A stretch of DNA of 64,000 nucleotides, taken from assembly GCA_030834895.1 (NCBI GenBank), contig JAUQXA010000058.1:1-64000 (forward strand). Reading direction: 5' to 3'. A program made the translations under genes and the position numbers. Below are positions 41,448 to 49,588 of the stretch, piece after piece. How positions within the stretch are numbered: the first letter of the stretch is position 1; the number at the start of each line of letters is the position of its first letter. Origin of the DNA: Anaerolineales bacterium. Lineage in GTDB: Bacteria > Chloroflexota > Anaerolineae > Anaerolineales > Villigracilaceae. The notes beneath the pieces are model-generated. The model did not search any database, was not told the DNA's origin, and worked only from the letters and a program-made list of their open reading frames with translations.

Positions 41448-42785
41448 GTGTCTGAATCATTTTCAACTCTGCGAATCAATCCCACTCGTCTGTTTGATTC
41501 TTTTTCCGCCCTGTCCTTGATCGGCGCGACGGGCTATGGCGGCGTCAACAGACCCGCTCTCGGCGAGGCGCATCTCGCCGCCCGTGACTGGTTCCGCATC
41601 GAAGCAGAATCCGCCGGTCTGGAATTTCGCGTGGATGGGGCTGGGAATCATTCTGCCATCGTCATTGCGAGGGCGACAGCCCGACACTTGCACCGCACTG
41701 CGTTTGGTGCAGTGCAAGTGAGCAATCTCCAACATGGCAGGGAGATTGCTTCGTCGGGTGATGCCCTCCTCGCAAAGACATTATTACTTGGCTCCCACCT
41801 TGACTCCGTCCCCAACGGTGGGCGCTTCGACGGGGCGCTGGGTGTGGCGGCGGCGCTCGAAGTGTTGAAAACAGTCAAGGAAAACGGGATCAACTTGAAG
41901 TTCGATTTGGAAGCGATTGATTTCACCGACGAGGAAGGAACGCTGGTCGGTTTGCTTGGCAGTTCGGCACTGGCAGGTCGTCTTCATCCTGAAAGGTTGA
42001 AAAATCCGCGCGGCGGACGTCAAAACCTGCTCGATGGTCTGGCGCGGGCGGGATTATCCGAGGCGGGAATCTTCACAGCGGTGCGTCCGAAGGAATCGCT
42101 GGCGGGATATTTGGAACTGCACATCGAGCAGAGCAAGCGGTTGGAGCGGATGGGAATCGACATTGGCATCGTCTCGGCGATTGTGGGCATCCGCTCGTAT
42201 CGGCTAGGCTTCATCGGCAGGGCGGACCACGCAGGTTCCACATTGATGACCGACCGTGCCGATGCTTCGCTGGGCGCGAGCGCATTCACCCTTGCGGCGC
42301 GTGAACTTGTGATGCGCGATTTTCCAGATTGTGTGGTGAACATTGGCAAAATGGATTTTGCGCCGGGCGTGTTCAACATTGTCCCTGCGCGGGTGGATTT
42401 GTCGCTTGAGTTCCGCTCGCCCGATGAAAAGCAGTTTGAGAAAATGGACGCCGCGTTGATGACTTGCGCCAAAGAGCAAGCCGCCCGCTTTGACTTGGGA
42501 TTGGAAATCGAATGCTTCGAAAAACACGCGCCGAACGCGATGACTGCCGAAGTTCAACAAGCCTTTGCAGACTCATGTGATGACCTGGGACTGACGCATG
42601 TTTCCCTTGCTTCGGGCGCAATCCACGACGGTCAATCCTTTGACGGGATTTGTCCCATCGGCATGATCTTTGTCCCCTCGGTGGATGGAGCCAGCCACGC
42701 GCCACGCGAATTTACCCAATGGGAAGACTGCGTGAAAGGCGTGAATGTCTTGTTGCAGACGGTGTTGCGACTAGGGAGCAGGTAA
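41448..42785 (+). CDS. Zn-dependent amidohydrolase (allantoate / N-carbamoyl amino acid hydrolase family), with repeat insertion
   Basis: 445 aa, M20-type peptidase fold. LGSHLDSVPNGGRFDGALGV (metal His and Asp), DFTDEEGTLVGLLGSSALAG (metal Glu), LELHIEQSKRLE and SGAIHDGQSF are family motifs. GTG 41448 follows AAGGAG with 6-nt spacing and is preferred to ATG 41415 or 41358. A 119-nt composite repeat (41661-41779) lies in frame in the loop before the first metal motif and encodes about 40 residues, including HLHRTAFGAVQV at 80-91; all metal ligands remain. Substrate among ureido acids is not settled. Confidence 0.87.
   Translation: MSESFSTLRINPTRLFDSFSALSLIGATGYGGVNRPALGEAHLAARDWFRIEAESAGLEFRVDGAGNHSAIVIARATARHLHRTAFGAVQVSNLQHGREIASSGDALLAKTLLLGSHLDSVPNGGRFDGALGVAAALEVLKTVKENGINLKFDLEAIDFTDEEGTLVGLLGSSALAGRLHPERLKNPRGGRQNLLDGLARAGLSEAGIFTAVRPKESLAGYLELHIEQSKRLERMGIDIGIVSAIVGIRSYRLGFIGRADHAGSTLMTDRADASLGASAFTLAARELVMRDFPDCVVNIGKMDFAPGVFNIVPARVDLSLEFRSPDEKQFEKMDAALMTCAKEQAARFDLGLEIECFEKHAPNAMTAEVQQAFADSCDDLGLTHVSLASGAIHDGQSFDGICPIGMIFVPSVDGASHAPREFTQWEDCVKGVNVLLQTVLRLGSR
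41661..41779 (+). repeat. Large TCATTGCGAGG-type palindrome carrying 36-nt element copy C, inside the amidohydrolase gene
   Basis: GTCATTGCGAGG at the left end pairs with CCTCGCAAAGAC at the right; inner GCAATCTCC pairs with GGGAGATTGC. The left arm is interrupted by the 36-nt element between GCCCGA and AGCAATCTCC. Codon phase begins exactly at 41661, and the whole insertion is open in the host frame. Confidence 0.85.
41685..41720 (+). repeat. 36-nt palindromic element, copy C (in frame in the amidohydrolase)
   Basis: Starts CACTTGCACCGCACTGCG and is nearly self-complementary around a TTTGG loop. It reads as 12 codons HLHRTAFGAVQV. Insertion between CGA and AGC mirrors copy B, which inserted between CGA and AGT. 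No target duplication is visible. Confidence 0.88.
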
Positions 42786-42803
42786 AATAGACGATAGGCC
42801 GTG

Positions 42804-42847
42804 GACGATGGACGATTGCAGTGGTCTATGGTCTGTCGTCCATCGTC
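42804..42847. repeat. GACGATGGACGA inverted repeat before the adenosine deaminase gene
   Basis: Perfect 12-bp arms GACGATGGACGA (42804-42815) and TCGTCCATCGTC (42836-42847). The same GACGATGGACGAT string occurs at the end of aroKB next to the inverted repeat at 3797-3834. It lies directly before the ribosome binding site of the deaminase. Confidence 0.65.
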
Positions 42848-42859
42848 GAAAGGATTTCC

Positions 42860-43882
42860 ATGAAAAACTTCGACCCGAAATATAACGACATCCCCAAGAC
42901 CGAGATTCATTGCCATCTCGAAGGCGCGATCCGCACGCAGACCATCATCGATGTGGCACGTGAATACAACTTAAATCTACCGGCGTATGAAGTCGCCGAA
43001 CTGGACAAGCACGTCAAAGTCCTCGACCAGATGCGCGACCTGCAAGCTGTCCTCAAAGCTTTCGACATTTTCCAAAACAGCATCACCTCGCCCGCGGTGG
43101 TGGAGCGCATTGCATGGGAATTGTTCGAGGATTCGGCGCGGCAGAACATCAAATTGTTCGAAGTCCGCTTTTCGCCCGACTGGGCTTTCCACGGTCACAA
43201 CCTCGATTGGGATGAATCGCTGGAGGGGATTCTGCGGGCGAAGGAACGCGCCGAAAAGCAGTTCGACATGGCGATTGGGCTGATTGCCATCACCTCGCGC
43301 GGCATGGGTGCGGACTCCTGCATCCGAACGGTGGACTGGGCGATTCGCAACCGCCAGCACATCCATGCGGTTGACCTTGCAGACGGGGAACTGCTCTATC
43401 CGATGGGGGATTTCGTCAAACCGATTTTGAAGGCGAAGGATGCGGGCTTGAAGGTGACGATCCACTCCGGGGAGGATACGCCCGCCTCGGCAGTCTGGGA
43501 CACCGTCCATGCCTTCCAGCCTGACCGCATCGGACACGGCATCCACAGTATCGAAGACATGAAGGTGGTGGATTTGCTGCGGGAACGCGGCATCACGCTC
43601 GAAGTGAATCCCTGGAGTAATTACCTGACCAACTCTGTACCGGCCATCGAAGCGCATCCGCTCAAAAAGCTGTTCGACCTCGGCGTGCGCGTCACCATCA
43701 ACTCGGACGACCCCGAAGTGCTGGAGACGAACGTCAACAACGAATATCGCATCGCTCGCGAAATCCTCGGCATGAGCATGGACGAGATAGCCGTTTGCAA
43801 TCGCTTCGCCTTTGAAGCCTCCTTCATCGAGTCCGCCGCCAAACAAAAGATTTGGGATAAATACTTTACTCCCGCTTCGTGA
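42860..43882 (+). CDS. add: Adenosine deaminase
   Basis: 340 aa, purine salvage: deaminates adenosine to inosine. TEIHCHLEGAIR (metal HxH), the HSGED motif (VTIHSGEDTPA, catalytic His and Glu), IGHGIHSIED and NSDDPEV (metal Asp) are all present. ATG 42860 follows AAAGGA with 5-nt spacing; the longer frame from 42821 is repeat sequence. Substrate could also be adenine or another aminopurine, as the family is broad. Confidence 0.9.
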   Translation: MKNFDPKYNDIPKTEIHCHLEGAIRTQTIIDVAREYNLNLPAYEVAELDKHVKVLDQMRDLQAVLKAFDIFQNSITSPAVVERIAWELFEDSARQNIKLFEVRFSPDWAFHGHNLDWDESLEGILRAKERAEKQFDMAIGLIAITSRGMGADSCIRTVDWAIRNRQHIHAVDLADGELLYPMGDFVKPILKAKDAGLKVTIHSGEDTPASAVWDTVHAFQPDRIGHGIHSIEDMKVVDLLRERGITLEVNPWSNYLTNSVPAIEAHPLKKLFDLGVRVTINSDDPEVLETNVNNEYRIAREILGMSMDEIAVCNRFAFEASFIESAAKQKIWDKYFTPAS

Positions 43883-43978
43883 GACCTGCGCGGTAATCCA
43901 TAATTTCCTGTGTCAGGAAAAATTATAAATTGCAGTGTAAAATAACATTCGTGCATCCTGTTCCATGGAATTACCATT

Positions 43979-44977
43979 ATGCGGGAAGATGAATTGCTTC
44001 AACAGGCAATGACTGCGGTGCGTGCCGGACATGAGCTGACGGCGCGCGATATTTTCCTGGAGGTTGTCGAAATCAATCCGCACAACGAAACGGCCTGGAT
44101 GTGGCTTACCGGATTGCTTGATGATTTGGATGACTGTATTTACGCCTGTGAGCAGGTATTGAAGATCAACCCCAAAAATGTCAACGTAAATCAATATCTG
44201 GGGCAGTTGTTGGAACAGAGAAAAAAGCGCCAGGAGGAGCAAAGGCTTCGGGTCGAAGATCAGGTCAGGCAGGCGCGTGAACTGGTCAAGACAAAGAAAC
44301 AGGACCAGGCCTTGGGCCTCATCCGCCTGCTTGCAAAGACCGGGGAAGTCAATGCGGATGTCTGGCACTTGCTTGCAAAACTGACCCCCGACATGGACGA
44401 ACGTCTGCTTGCCCTCGAAGAACTGCTTAAGCTCATGCCGGAGAATGTCCAGTCCCGCCGCGAATTTGACCGCCTGAAGCATTTCAGGGACAATCCGCTT
44501 GAACTGGCGGCGATGTATGAAGAGCAGGGAAATATCGAGAAGGCAATTGAGGCCTATGGCATTGCCGCGTTGAAGTCAAAATCCAAAAACGAGCAGAACA
44601 GCATCTACTGGAAAACCATCAGGTTGGAGAATCTGCGTCAGGAGAAGATTTCACATATTTCACCAACGGTCTCGATTGCGCGTCTCACGGCTGGCCCGCC
44701 GTTGCTTTATTTCATGTTGTTGTTCATCCATCTGGGGCTGAATCCAATTGCCAATCCCGACCTCCTGTTGTCGTTTGGTTTCTTATGGGTTTTGCTTGGC
44801 GGATTCATGATTGCTCTCGCTTCGGTCCGCTCTCATTCCCGGCTGTGGTCGTTGCTTTTCAAGAACGTCGGCTCAAGCGGCTCTCCCGCGGCGAGATTTT
44901 CAATGTCCGCTGCCGGTTGGGTATTGGTAATCCTTCCGTTTGTGTTGTTGTTTTACGCGGCTTTCATCCGCATATGA
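43979..44977 (+). CDS. TPR-like protein with C-terminal membrane helices
   Basis: 332 aa. Residues 1 to about 210 are helical repeats of TPR type (ARDIFLEVVEINPHNETAWMWLTGLL, CEQVLKINPKNVNVNQYLGQLLEQRKK, NIEKAIEAYGIAAL), cytoplasmic. Residues about 235-332 hold three to four hydrophobic segments. Probably a scaffold for a membrane complex. It precedes the rhomboid gene by 21 nt, so the two may be co-transcribed. Confidence 0.75.
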   Translation: MREDELLQQAMTAVRAGHELTARDIFLEVVEINPHNETAWMWLTGLLDDLDDCIYACEQVLKINPKNVNVNQYLGQLLEQRKKRQEEQRLRVEDQVRQARELVKTKKQDQALGLIRLLAKTGEVNADVWHLLAKLTPDMDERLLALEELLKLMPENVQSRREFDRLKHFRDNPLELAAMYEEQGNIEKAIEAYGIAALKSKSKNEQNSIYWKTIRLENLRQEKISHISPTVSIARLTAGPPLLYFMLLFIHLGLNPIANPDLLLSFGFLWVLLGGFMIALASVRSHSRLWSLLFKNVGSSGSPAARFSMSAAGWVLVILPFVLLFYAAFIRI

Positions 44978-44998
44978 CCGGTTGTAGCAGAGTGAATT

Positions 44999-45685
44999 AT
45001 GCTGCCCTTAAACGATACTGAACCCAACCGTTACAGCGCCCTTCCCATCATGACCATTGTGTTGATCGTGGTCAATACCATGATTTTGATTTGGGAATTG
45101 ACGCTACCCATGGATGAGCTTTGGAGTGTGGTTAGAACCTTCGGGTTTACCCCAAGCTTGATCTGGGCGCGGCAGGGAGCCGGCATTATTTCCGCCATGA
45201 CCAGCATATTTTTGCACGGCGGCATTTTTCATCTTTTGGGCAACATGCTTTTCCTGTGGGTCTTTGGTCGTCGTGTGGAGGATGCCTGCGGCCCGTGGAG
45301 ATATTTGGTTTATTACCTCCTGGCAGGGACAACCGCCAGCCTGATCACCGCTCTTGCCCAGCCGCATGGGGACATTCCCGGAATTGGGGCAAGTGGAGCC
45401 ATCTTCGGAGTCGTGGGAGCCTATTTTGTGCTATTCCCCGGCGGACGCATTCGGACGCTGTGGTTCATCAGTTTCATTCCCACCTGGCCCAAAATCCGCG
45501 CCTTTTGGTTTGTACTGTATTATTTGATCATTCAGATCCCTCCCGCTGTTGACACCTACATGAATAACGCGCAATATGGCATCGGGCATTGGGCACACCT
45601 TGGCGGATTCTTTGCCTGCATTTTCATCCCGCTCTTTATGCGCCCCGAATCCTTTGCCCGTTACATGAGCGATGTGCCGGTGTAG
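44999..45685 (+). CDS. Rhomboid-family intramembrane serine protease
   Basis: 228 aa, six or seven hydrophobic segments. HGGIFHLLGNMLFLWVFG (His78, Asn82 oxyanion motif), the catalytic Ser132 in GIGASGAIFG and the catalytic His200 in GHWAHLGGF form an active rhomboid site. It should cleave single-helix membrane proteins within the bilayer. Substrate unknown; the TPR membrane protein upstream is a possible partner. Confidence 0.95.
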   Translation: MLPLNDTEPNRYSALPIMTIVLIVVNTMILIWELTLPMDELWSVVRTFGFTPSLIWARQGAGIISAMTSIFLHGGIFHLLGNMLFLWVFGRRVEDACGPWRYLVYYLLAGTTASLITALAQPHGDIPGIGASGAIFGVVGAYFVLFPGGRIRTLWFISFIPTWPKIRAFWFVLYYLIIQIPPAVDTYMNNAQYGIGHWAHLGGFFACIFIPLFMRPESFARYMSDVPV

Positions 45686-45806
45686 GTGGGTGGGATGGAC
45701 AGCTGTTACTCGCGTTTCTGATTGATTATGCTTCCCTGCTTGAACGATGGGCAAAATTGCCTTAATTCGCATGTGATAGTCTTCCAAGTAGCCTTGACCC
45801 TGGCTT

Positions 45807-46340
45807 ATGGATTCCGGTTACAATCTTCCCGTGACAGAACAACTCTACCCAATCGTCCTCTTCGACTGGGGCGACACCGTGTTGTACGATGACAACCCCA
45901 CCTCCACCATCCCGATGGTCGAATGGCCGAGAGTGCGAGTCGTTGAAGGTATTGTCGACGTGCTGGTTGATTTCCATGCCAATGGACGGCGTGCCATCAT
46001 CGCCACAGGCGCCGTGATTTCAGACGAAAGTCAGATCCGTGGAGCGTTGGCCCGCGCCGGGCTTGATTCCTATTTTTCACACGTATATTGTTTCAAGAAC
46101 ACGCAACTGCCAAAGGGCGAGGAGTTCTATCGTCATATCTTGACTGACCTCGAAATTGCCGCCTCGGATGTGTTGATGGTCGGTGATAGCTTCGAGAAGG
46201 ATGTGTTGGCCGCCAACGCGGTGGGGATTTTCGCCGTGTGGTTCAACCAAAGATCGAACGAAGCAAGTAATAAAGAATTGCATACCACCGTCCATTCCAT
46301 GTTCGACCTGCGGACGTTTTTCCGCATGTTTGGAAAGTAA
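45807..46340 (+). CDS. HAD-superfamily hydrolase
   Basis: 177 aa. Motif I FDWGDT (nucleophile Asp and Asp/Trp variant), motif II IIATGA (Thr), motif III Lys in NTQLPKGEEFY and motif IV VGDSFEKDV are all recognisable. A small phosphatase with a short cap. GTG 45831 is an alternative start giving a shorter N-terminus. Substrate unknown. Confidence 0.88.
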   Translation: MDSGYNLPVTEQLYPIVLFDWGDTVLYDDNPTSTIPMVEWPRVRVVEGIVDVLVDFHANGRRAIIATGAVISDESQIRGALARAGLDSYFSHVYCFKNTQLPKGEEFYRHILTDLEIAASDVLMVGDSFEKDVLAANAVGIFAVWFNQRSNEASNKELHTTVHSMFDLRTFFRMFGK

Positions 46341-46346
46341 AGCTAA

Positions 46347-46403
46347 AAGTGCGTTGCGCCTGATGGGTGGCATTGCCCCTGTTAAGTTAAGTGCGACGCA
46401 CTT
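46347..46403. repeat. Palindromic repeat before the amylase gene
   Basis: AAGTGCGTTGCGC (46347-46359) and GTGCGACGCACTT (46391-46403) pair with two mismatches around a 31-nt loop. Not followed by a T-run. It looks like another member of the interspersed palindromic repeats of this genome. Confidence 0.5.
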
Positions 46404-46430
46404 CCTGTATCACCAAAGGAGCAAAATCTT

Positions 46431-47768
46431 ATGGGTGTCATGATGCAAGCCTTTTACTGGGACTGTCCACGGGAGGATAAGAAGGAATTCCAATGGTGGA
46501 ATTATGTCAACGAGAAAATTCCCTCGCTGGCGGAAGTGGGGTTTACCTCATTGTGGTTGCCGCCAATCCACAAGGCCGCCAACCTGTTTGGGCCTTCGAT
46601 GGGTTACGACCCCTACGACTACTATGACCTCGGCGAATTCGATCAGAAGGGAACCATCCCAACCTGGTTTGGCACACGCAAGGAGTTGGATGCCCTGATC
46701 AAGAATGCGCACAAAAATGGGCTGAGTCTGATCGCCGACATGGTCTTTAATCACAACTCCGGCGCGGACGCCCAGGAGATCAACCCGATCACGGGTCAAC
46801 TGCGCTGGACAGTGTTCAATCCCAAAAGTGGCAAGTTCCCCCGTAATTGGGAATGTTTCCATCCCAGCATGTATGAATCGTGGGACGAGATGACCTTTGG
46901 CGACATGCCCGACCTTTCGCACCGCAATCCCTATGTCTTCAGTGAATTGCTCAAGCTCTCCCGCTGGCTGATCGAAGAGATCGGCTTCGATGGCTTTCGC
47001 TATGATTTTGTCAAAGGTTTCGGACCTTTCACAGTCCAATCCATCCAGGAGTATCGTTACATGCGAGATGGACAGTATTTCAAACCCTACGGTGTTGCGG
47101 AATATTGGGATAGCGCAGGCAACACTCTCAACTGGGTGAACCAGGCGAATCATCTGAATTCCAACCCGGTGGACGTGTTCGATTTTCCACTGCGCGAACT
47201 GTTGAAGAATGTCTGTGATCAATATGGCTTCAGCCTGCGAAACTTGGTCGGAGGAGAATCCGTTTTGCGGGAGCAGAATTACAGCGCGGTGACGTTTGTG
47301 GAAAACCATGACTTGCGTGATGAGGGACGCCCGATCACGAACGATAAACTATTGGCGTATTCCTACATCCTGACCCATGAAGGGTATCCCTGTGTGTTTT
47401 GGAAGGACTACTACAACTTCAATCTGGCGCTCGAAGGCACATTCAACGGCATTGCAGCCCTCGTCTCCGCACATGAGAAGTATGCCGCCGGCTCGACCAG
47501 CACGCTGTACCTCGACGATAATCTCTATATCATGCAGCGCGGTGGATACGGTGACCAGCCCGGGCTGATCTATGTCCTGAATAACCGTGGCGACCGTTGG
47601 GATGGTCAATGGGCAAGCACGCAATGGCATAATGCGGAACTTGTCCCTGTGGCGTGGTGGAGCAGGGTGGACATGGAAAAACCCTTGAACAAACGCACCG
47701 ATGTGGAGGGACGCGCCCAGTTCTTCGCACCTCCGCGTGGTTATGCGGTGTATGTCCCAAAGGCTTGA
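46431..47768 (+). CDS. Cytoplasmic GH13 alpha-amylase
   Basis: 445 aa, no signal peptide. (beta/alpha)8 motifs: FTSLWLPPIHKA, region I DMVFNHNSG, region II GFRYDFVKG with nucleophile Asp192, region III GVAEYWD with acid/base Glu224, region IV FVENHD with Asp294. Resembles the intracellular alpha-amylase subgroup that trims glycogen or maltodextrins. AAAGGAGCAAAATCTT precedes the ATG. The C-domain is short. Confidence 0.92.
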   Translation: MGVMMQAFYWDCPREDKKEFQWWNYVNEKIPSLAEVGFTSLWLPPIHKAANLFGPSMGYDPYDYYDLGEFDQKGTIPTWFGTRKELDALIKNAHKNGLSLIADMVFNHNSGADAQEINPITGQLRWTVFNPKSGKFPRNWECFHPSMYESWDEMTFGDMPDLSHRNPYVFSELLKLSRWLIEEIGFDGFRYDFVKGFGPFTVQSIQEYRYMRDGQYFKPYGVAEYWDSAGNTLNWVNQANHLNSNPVDVFDFPLRELLKNVCDQYGFSLRNLVGGESVLREQNYSAVTFVENHDLRDEGRPITNDKLLAYSYILTHEGYPCVFWKDYYNFNLALEGTFNGIAALVSAHEKYAAGSTSTLYLDDNLYIMQRGGYGDQPGLIYVLNNRGDRWDGQWASTQWHNAELVPVAWWSRVDMEKPLNKRTDVEGRAQFFAPPRGYAVYVPKA

Positions 47769-47774
47769 ACTGAA

Positions 47775-48269
47775 ATGTTGAATACGATGTCTGCTCACGA
47801 CCAACTCCGTGCTTTGCTTGACAGGGAAGGTGCTGTTTATCGAGTGCTCGAACATGAGCCCGAGGGACGCACGGAATTCATCACCAAAATCCGCGGCAAC
47901 CGAATTGAACAGGCTATCAAGTCCATGGTGGTGCAGGTGCGGATGAGCAAAAAGGAAAATCGATACTACCTTGCCAATGTCCCCGGTGACTGCCGTGTGG
48001 ACTTTGACGCCATCAAGTCCCATTTCAATGCAGTGGGTATTGGCATGGCCCCACGTGAAAAAGCAGAAGCGCTCACAGGCTGTGTCATCGGGTCGATTCC
48101 GCCCTTTTCCTTCAGCGACCAACTTGGGGTGCTGGCTGACCCGCTGATCAAGGAAAATGAGGAGGTTGTATTCAATGCGGGCAGCCTGGAGAAATCCATT
48201 TTCATGAGGATGGAGGATTATTTTAGAATCGCAAATCCGCAGGTGGTGAAGATCGCCCTGCGCGGATAA
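47775..48269 (+). CDS. YbaK/EbsC-family aminoacyl-tRNA deacylase-like protein
   Basis: 164 aa single-domain editing-factor fold: AVYRVLEHEPEGRTEF, IKSMVVQVRMSKKENRYYLANVPGDCRVDF, ALTGCVIGSIPPFSF and the final NAGSLEKSIFMRMEDYFRI. Related free-standing domains hydrolyse mischarged tRNAs. The catalytic Lys of ProX/YbaK (the K in IKSMVV) seems kept. ATG 47775 or 47787 could be the start; it begins 6 nt after the amylase stop. Confidence 0.85.
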   Translation: MLNTMSAHDQLRALLDREGAVYRVLEHEPEGRTEFITKIRGNRIEQAIKSMVVQVRMSKKENRYYLANVPGDCRVDFDAIKSHFNAVGIGMAPREKAEALTGCVIGSIPPFSFSDQLGVLADPLIKENEEVVFNAGSLEKSIFMRMEDYFRIANPQVVKIALRG

Positions 48270-48306
48270 TCTTCTTATGCATAAAATCAAACTTTAGAGG
48301 TGAACC

Positions 48307-48774
48307 ATGCAAATCGAAAATCGAGCTTTTTCAACTGATAATACGAAGAAAAGTCCCCGCAAATTGGGATGCGCTTTTGTGCTGTTGCCGATCAGCGCGA
48401 TAATATTGTTGGGAGTCAGCGTTTGGTATACATATTCAAGTTATATGTTTTACAGCAGGGGAGTCGAAGTGCAGGGCACGGTTGTTCGGTTGGAATCATC
48501 CTCTTCCTCAGAAGGTGGCACCACCTACTCTCCGGTTTTTAGTTATACAGTGGATGGTCGGCAATACGAATATGAAAGCGTCAACTCCTCCAACCCGCCC
48601 AGTAACAAGGTTGGCGATGTTGAAACGCTTCTCGTTGACCCGAACGATCCAGGCAAGGCGCGTCAAAATAGCTTTTGGGAACTTTGGCTTTTGCCCTGTA
48701 TTCTATGCCCAGTTTCGTTTTTTATGATAATCCTCTCAATTGGGATTCCGTTGATCGTTCGTCGTATGCAATAA
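48307..48774 (+). CDS. DUF3592-type membrane protein
   Basis: 155 aa. One membrane helix at about 27-48, an extracytoplasmic domain with GVEVQGTVVRLESSSSS, YSPVFSYTVDGRQYEY and LLVDPNDPGKAR (the DUF3592 pattern), and a second helix at about 128-150. Function of the family is unknown. AGAGGTGAACC precedes the ATG. Confidence 0.82.
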   Translation: MQIENRAFSTDNTKKSPRKLGCAFVLLPISAIILLGVSVWYTYSSYMFYSRGVEVQGTVVRLESSSSSEGGTTYSPVFSYTVDGRQYEYESVNSSNPPSNKVGDVETLLVDPNDPGKARQNSFWELWLLPCILCPVSFFMIILSIGIPLIVRRMQ

Positions 48775-48833
48775 CTGCCAGATTCTGTCGCCATTTTCGA
48801 TGGTGGAGCAACAAAAAAGTTATAATGAAGTAA

Positions 48834-49178
48834 ATGTACGAGCATCACAAACAACCTCTGGCCAAACGCTCCGTATTTGCCAAACGCCTGGCATTGAATG
48901 GGATTGTAGGATTGCTCCTGCTGGCTTTTTCACTTAGCGTTGGAATGCTTGGCTATCATTATTTCGAAGGTCTCTCTTGGATAGACTCTTTGCTGAATGC
49001 TTCCATGATCCTTGGCGGCATGGGACCCGTCACTCCATTGCGGACAGTAGCGGGGAAACTATTTGCCTCCTTTTATGCTTTGTATTCGGGTGTCATCCTG
49101 CTAGCCTCGGTTGGCATTCTCGCTGCTCCAATTTTCCACCGCTTCCTGCATCGTTTCCACCTTGCCGAAGATAAGTGA
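48834..49178 (+). CDS. Two-helix channel-like membrane protein with altered filter
   Basis: 114 aa with two hydrophobic helices flanking a re-entrant segment: WIDSLLNASMILGGMGPVTPLRTVAGKLFASFYALYSG aligns in layout with the pore region of two-helix potassium channels, where TVGYG is usual. Here the filter is ILGGMGP, so K+ selectivity is not expected. May be a non-selective or non-conducting member of the ion_trans_2 group. Confidence 0.6.
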   Translation: MYEHHKQPLAKRSVFAKRLALNGIVGLLLLAFSLSVGMLGYHYFEGLSWIDSLLNASMILGGMGPVTPLRTVAGKLFASFYALYSGVILLASVGILAAPIFHRFLHRFHLAEDK

Positions 49179-49181
49179 ACT

Positions 49182-49541
49182 ATGACTGAATACACTCCCA
49201 TCCATTTTTTTGATGAACGAATCGGGGTGACCTTCGATGTGCCTCCAACGCTTGAAAAGTCACCGCCCTGTCCAAACGAATTCACCTGGAATAAAAAAAC
49301 ATATCGTGTGGTCGAATCACTCTCCGAGTGGAGCGATTTTACGCGGCGGGGAAAAATGGCTAAAAATATGCGCCCTGCACATGCCGAAGTTGCATCCACA
49401 CGCGGGTCATTGAACGTGGGACGGTTTTATTTCCGGGTCAGGGTGGATTCGGGTCAAATCTTTGATATTTATTATGACCGTTTCAGAAAAAATGTCGATG
49501 CCCGCAAGGGGGAGTGGTTTTTATATCGGGAATTGGAGTAA
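49182..49541 (+). CDS. DUF6504-like small protein
   Basis: 119 aa, soluble: FTWNKKTYRVVESLSEWSDF and GRFYFRVRVDSGQIFDIYYDR resemble small proteins annotated DUF6504 in Actinobacteria and Chloroflexota, where they are often found near DNA-polymerase or mutagenesis genes. No such genes are adjacent here. It starts 3 nt after the channel-like gene, so they are probably co-transcribed. Confidence 0.6.
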   Translation: MTEYTPIHFFDERIGVTFDVPPTLEKSPPCPNEFTWNKKTYRVVESLSEWSDFTRRGKMAKNMRPAHAEVASTRGSLNVGRFYFRVRVDSGQIFDIYYDRFRKNVDARKGEWFLYRELE

Positions 49542-49545
49542 TTCG

Positions 49546-49565
49546 TCCTGAGCGTGGTCGAAGGA
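49546..49565. repeat. TCCTGAGCG..GTCGAAGGA repeat between convergent genes
   Basis: TCCTGAGCGTGGTCGAAGGA is an imperfect palindrome of the same family as the outer repeat in lipM and the insertion in aroE. It lies in the convergent gap between the DUF6504-like gene and ndh. Confidence 0.65.
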
Positions 49566-49588
49566 TAGAGGATATGCTTCGATTACGC

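Noticed and set aside
42977..43846. 289-residue minus-strand open frame opposite adenosine deaminase
   Set aside because: Shadow of a complete adenosine deaminase with all metal ligands.
47349..48290. 313-residue minus-strand frame spanning the amylase end and YbaK
   Set aside because: It spans two real genes on the other strand and has no family motif.
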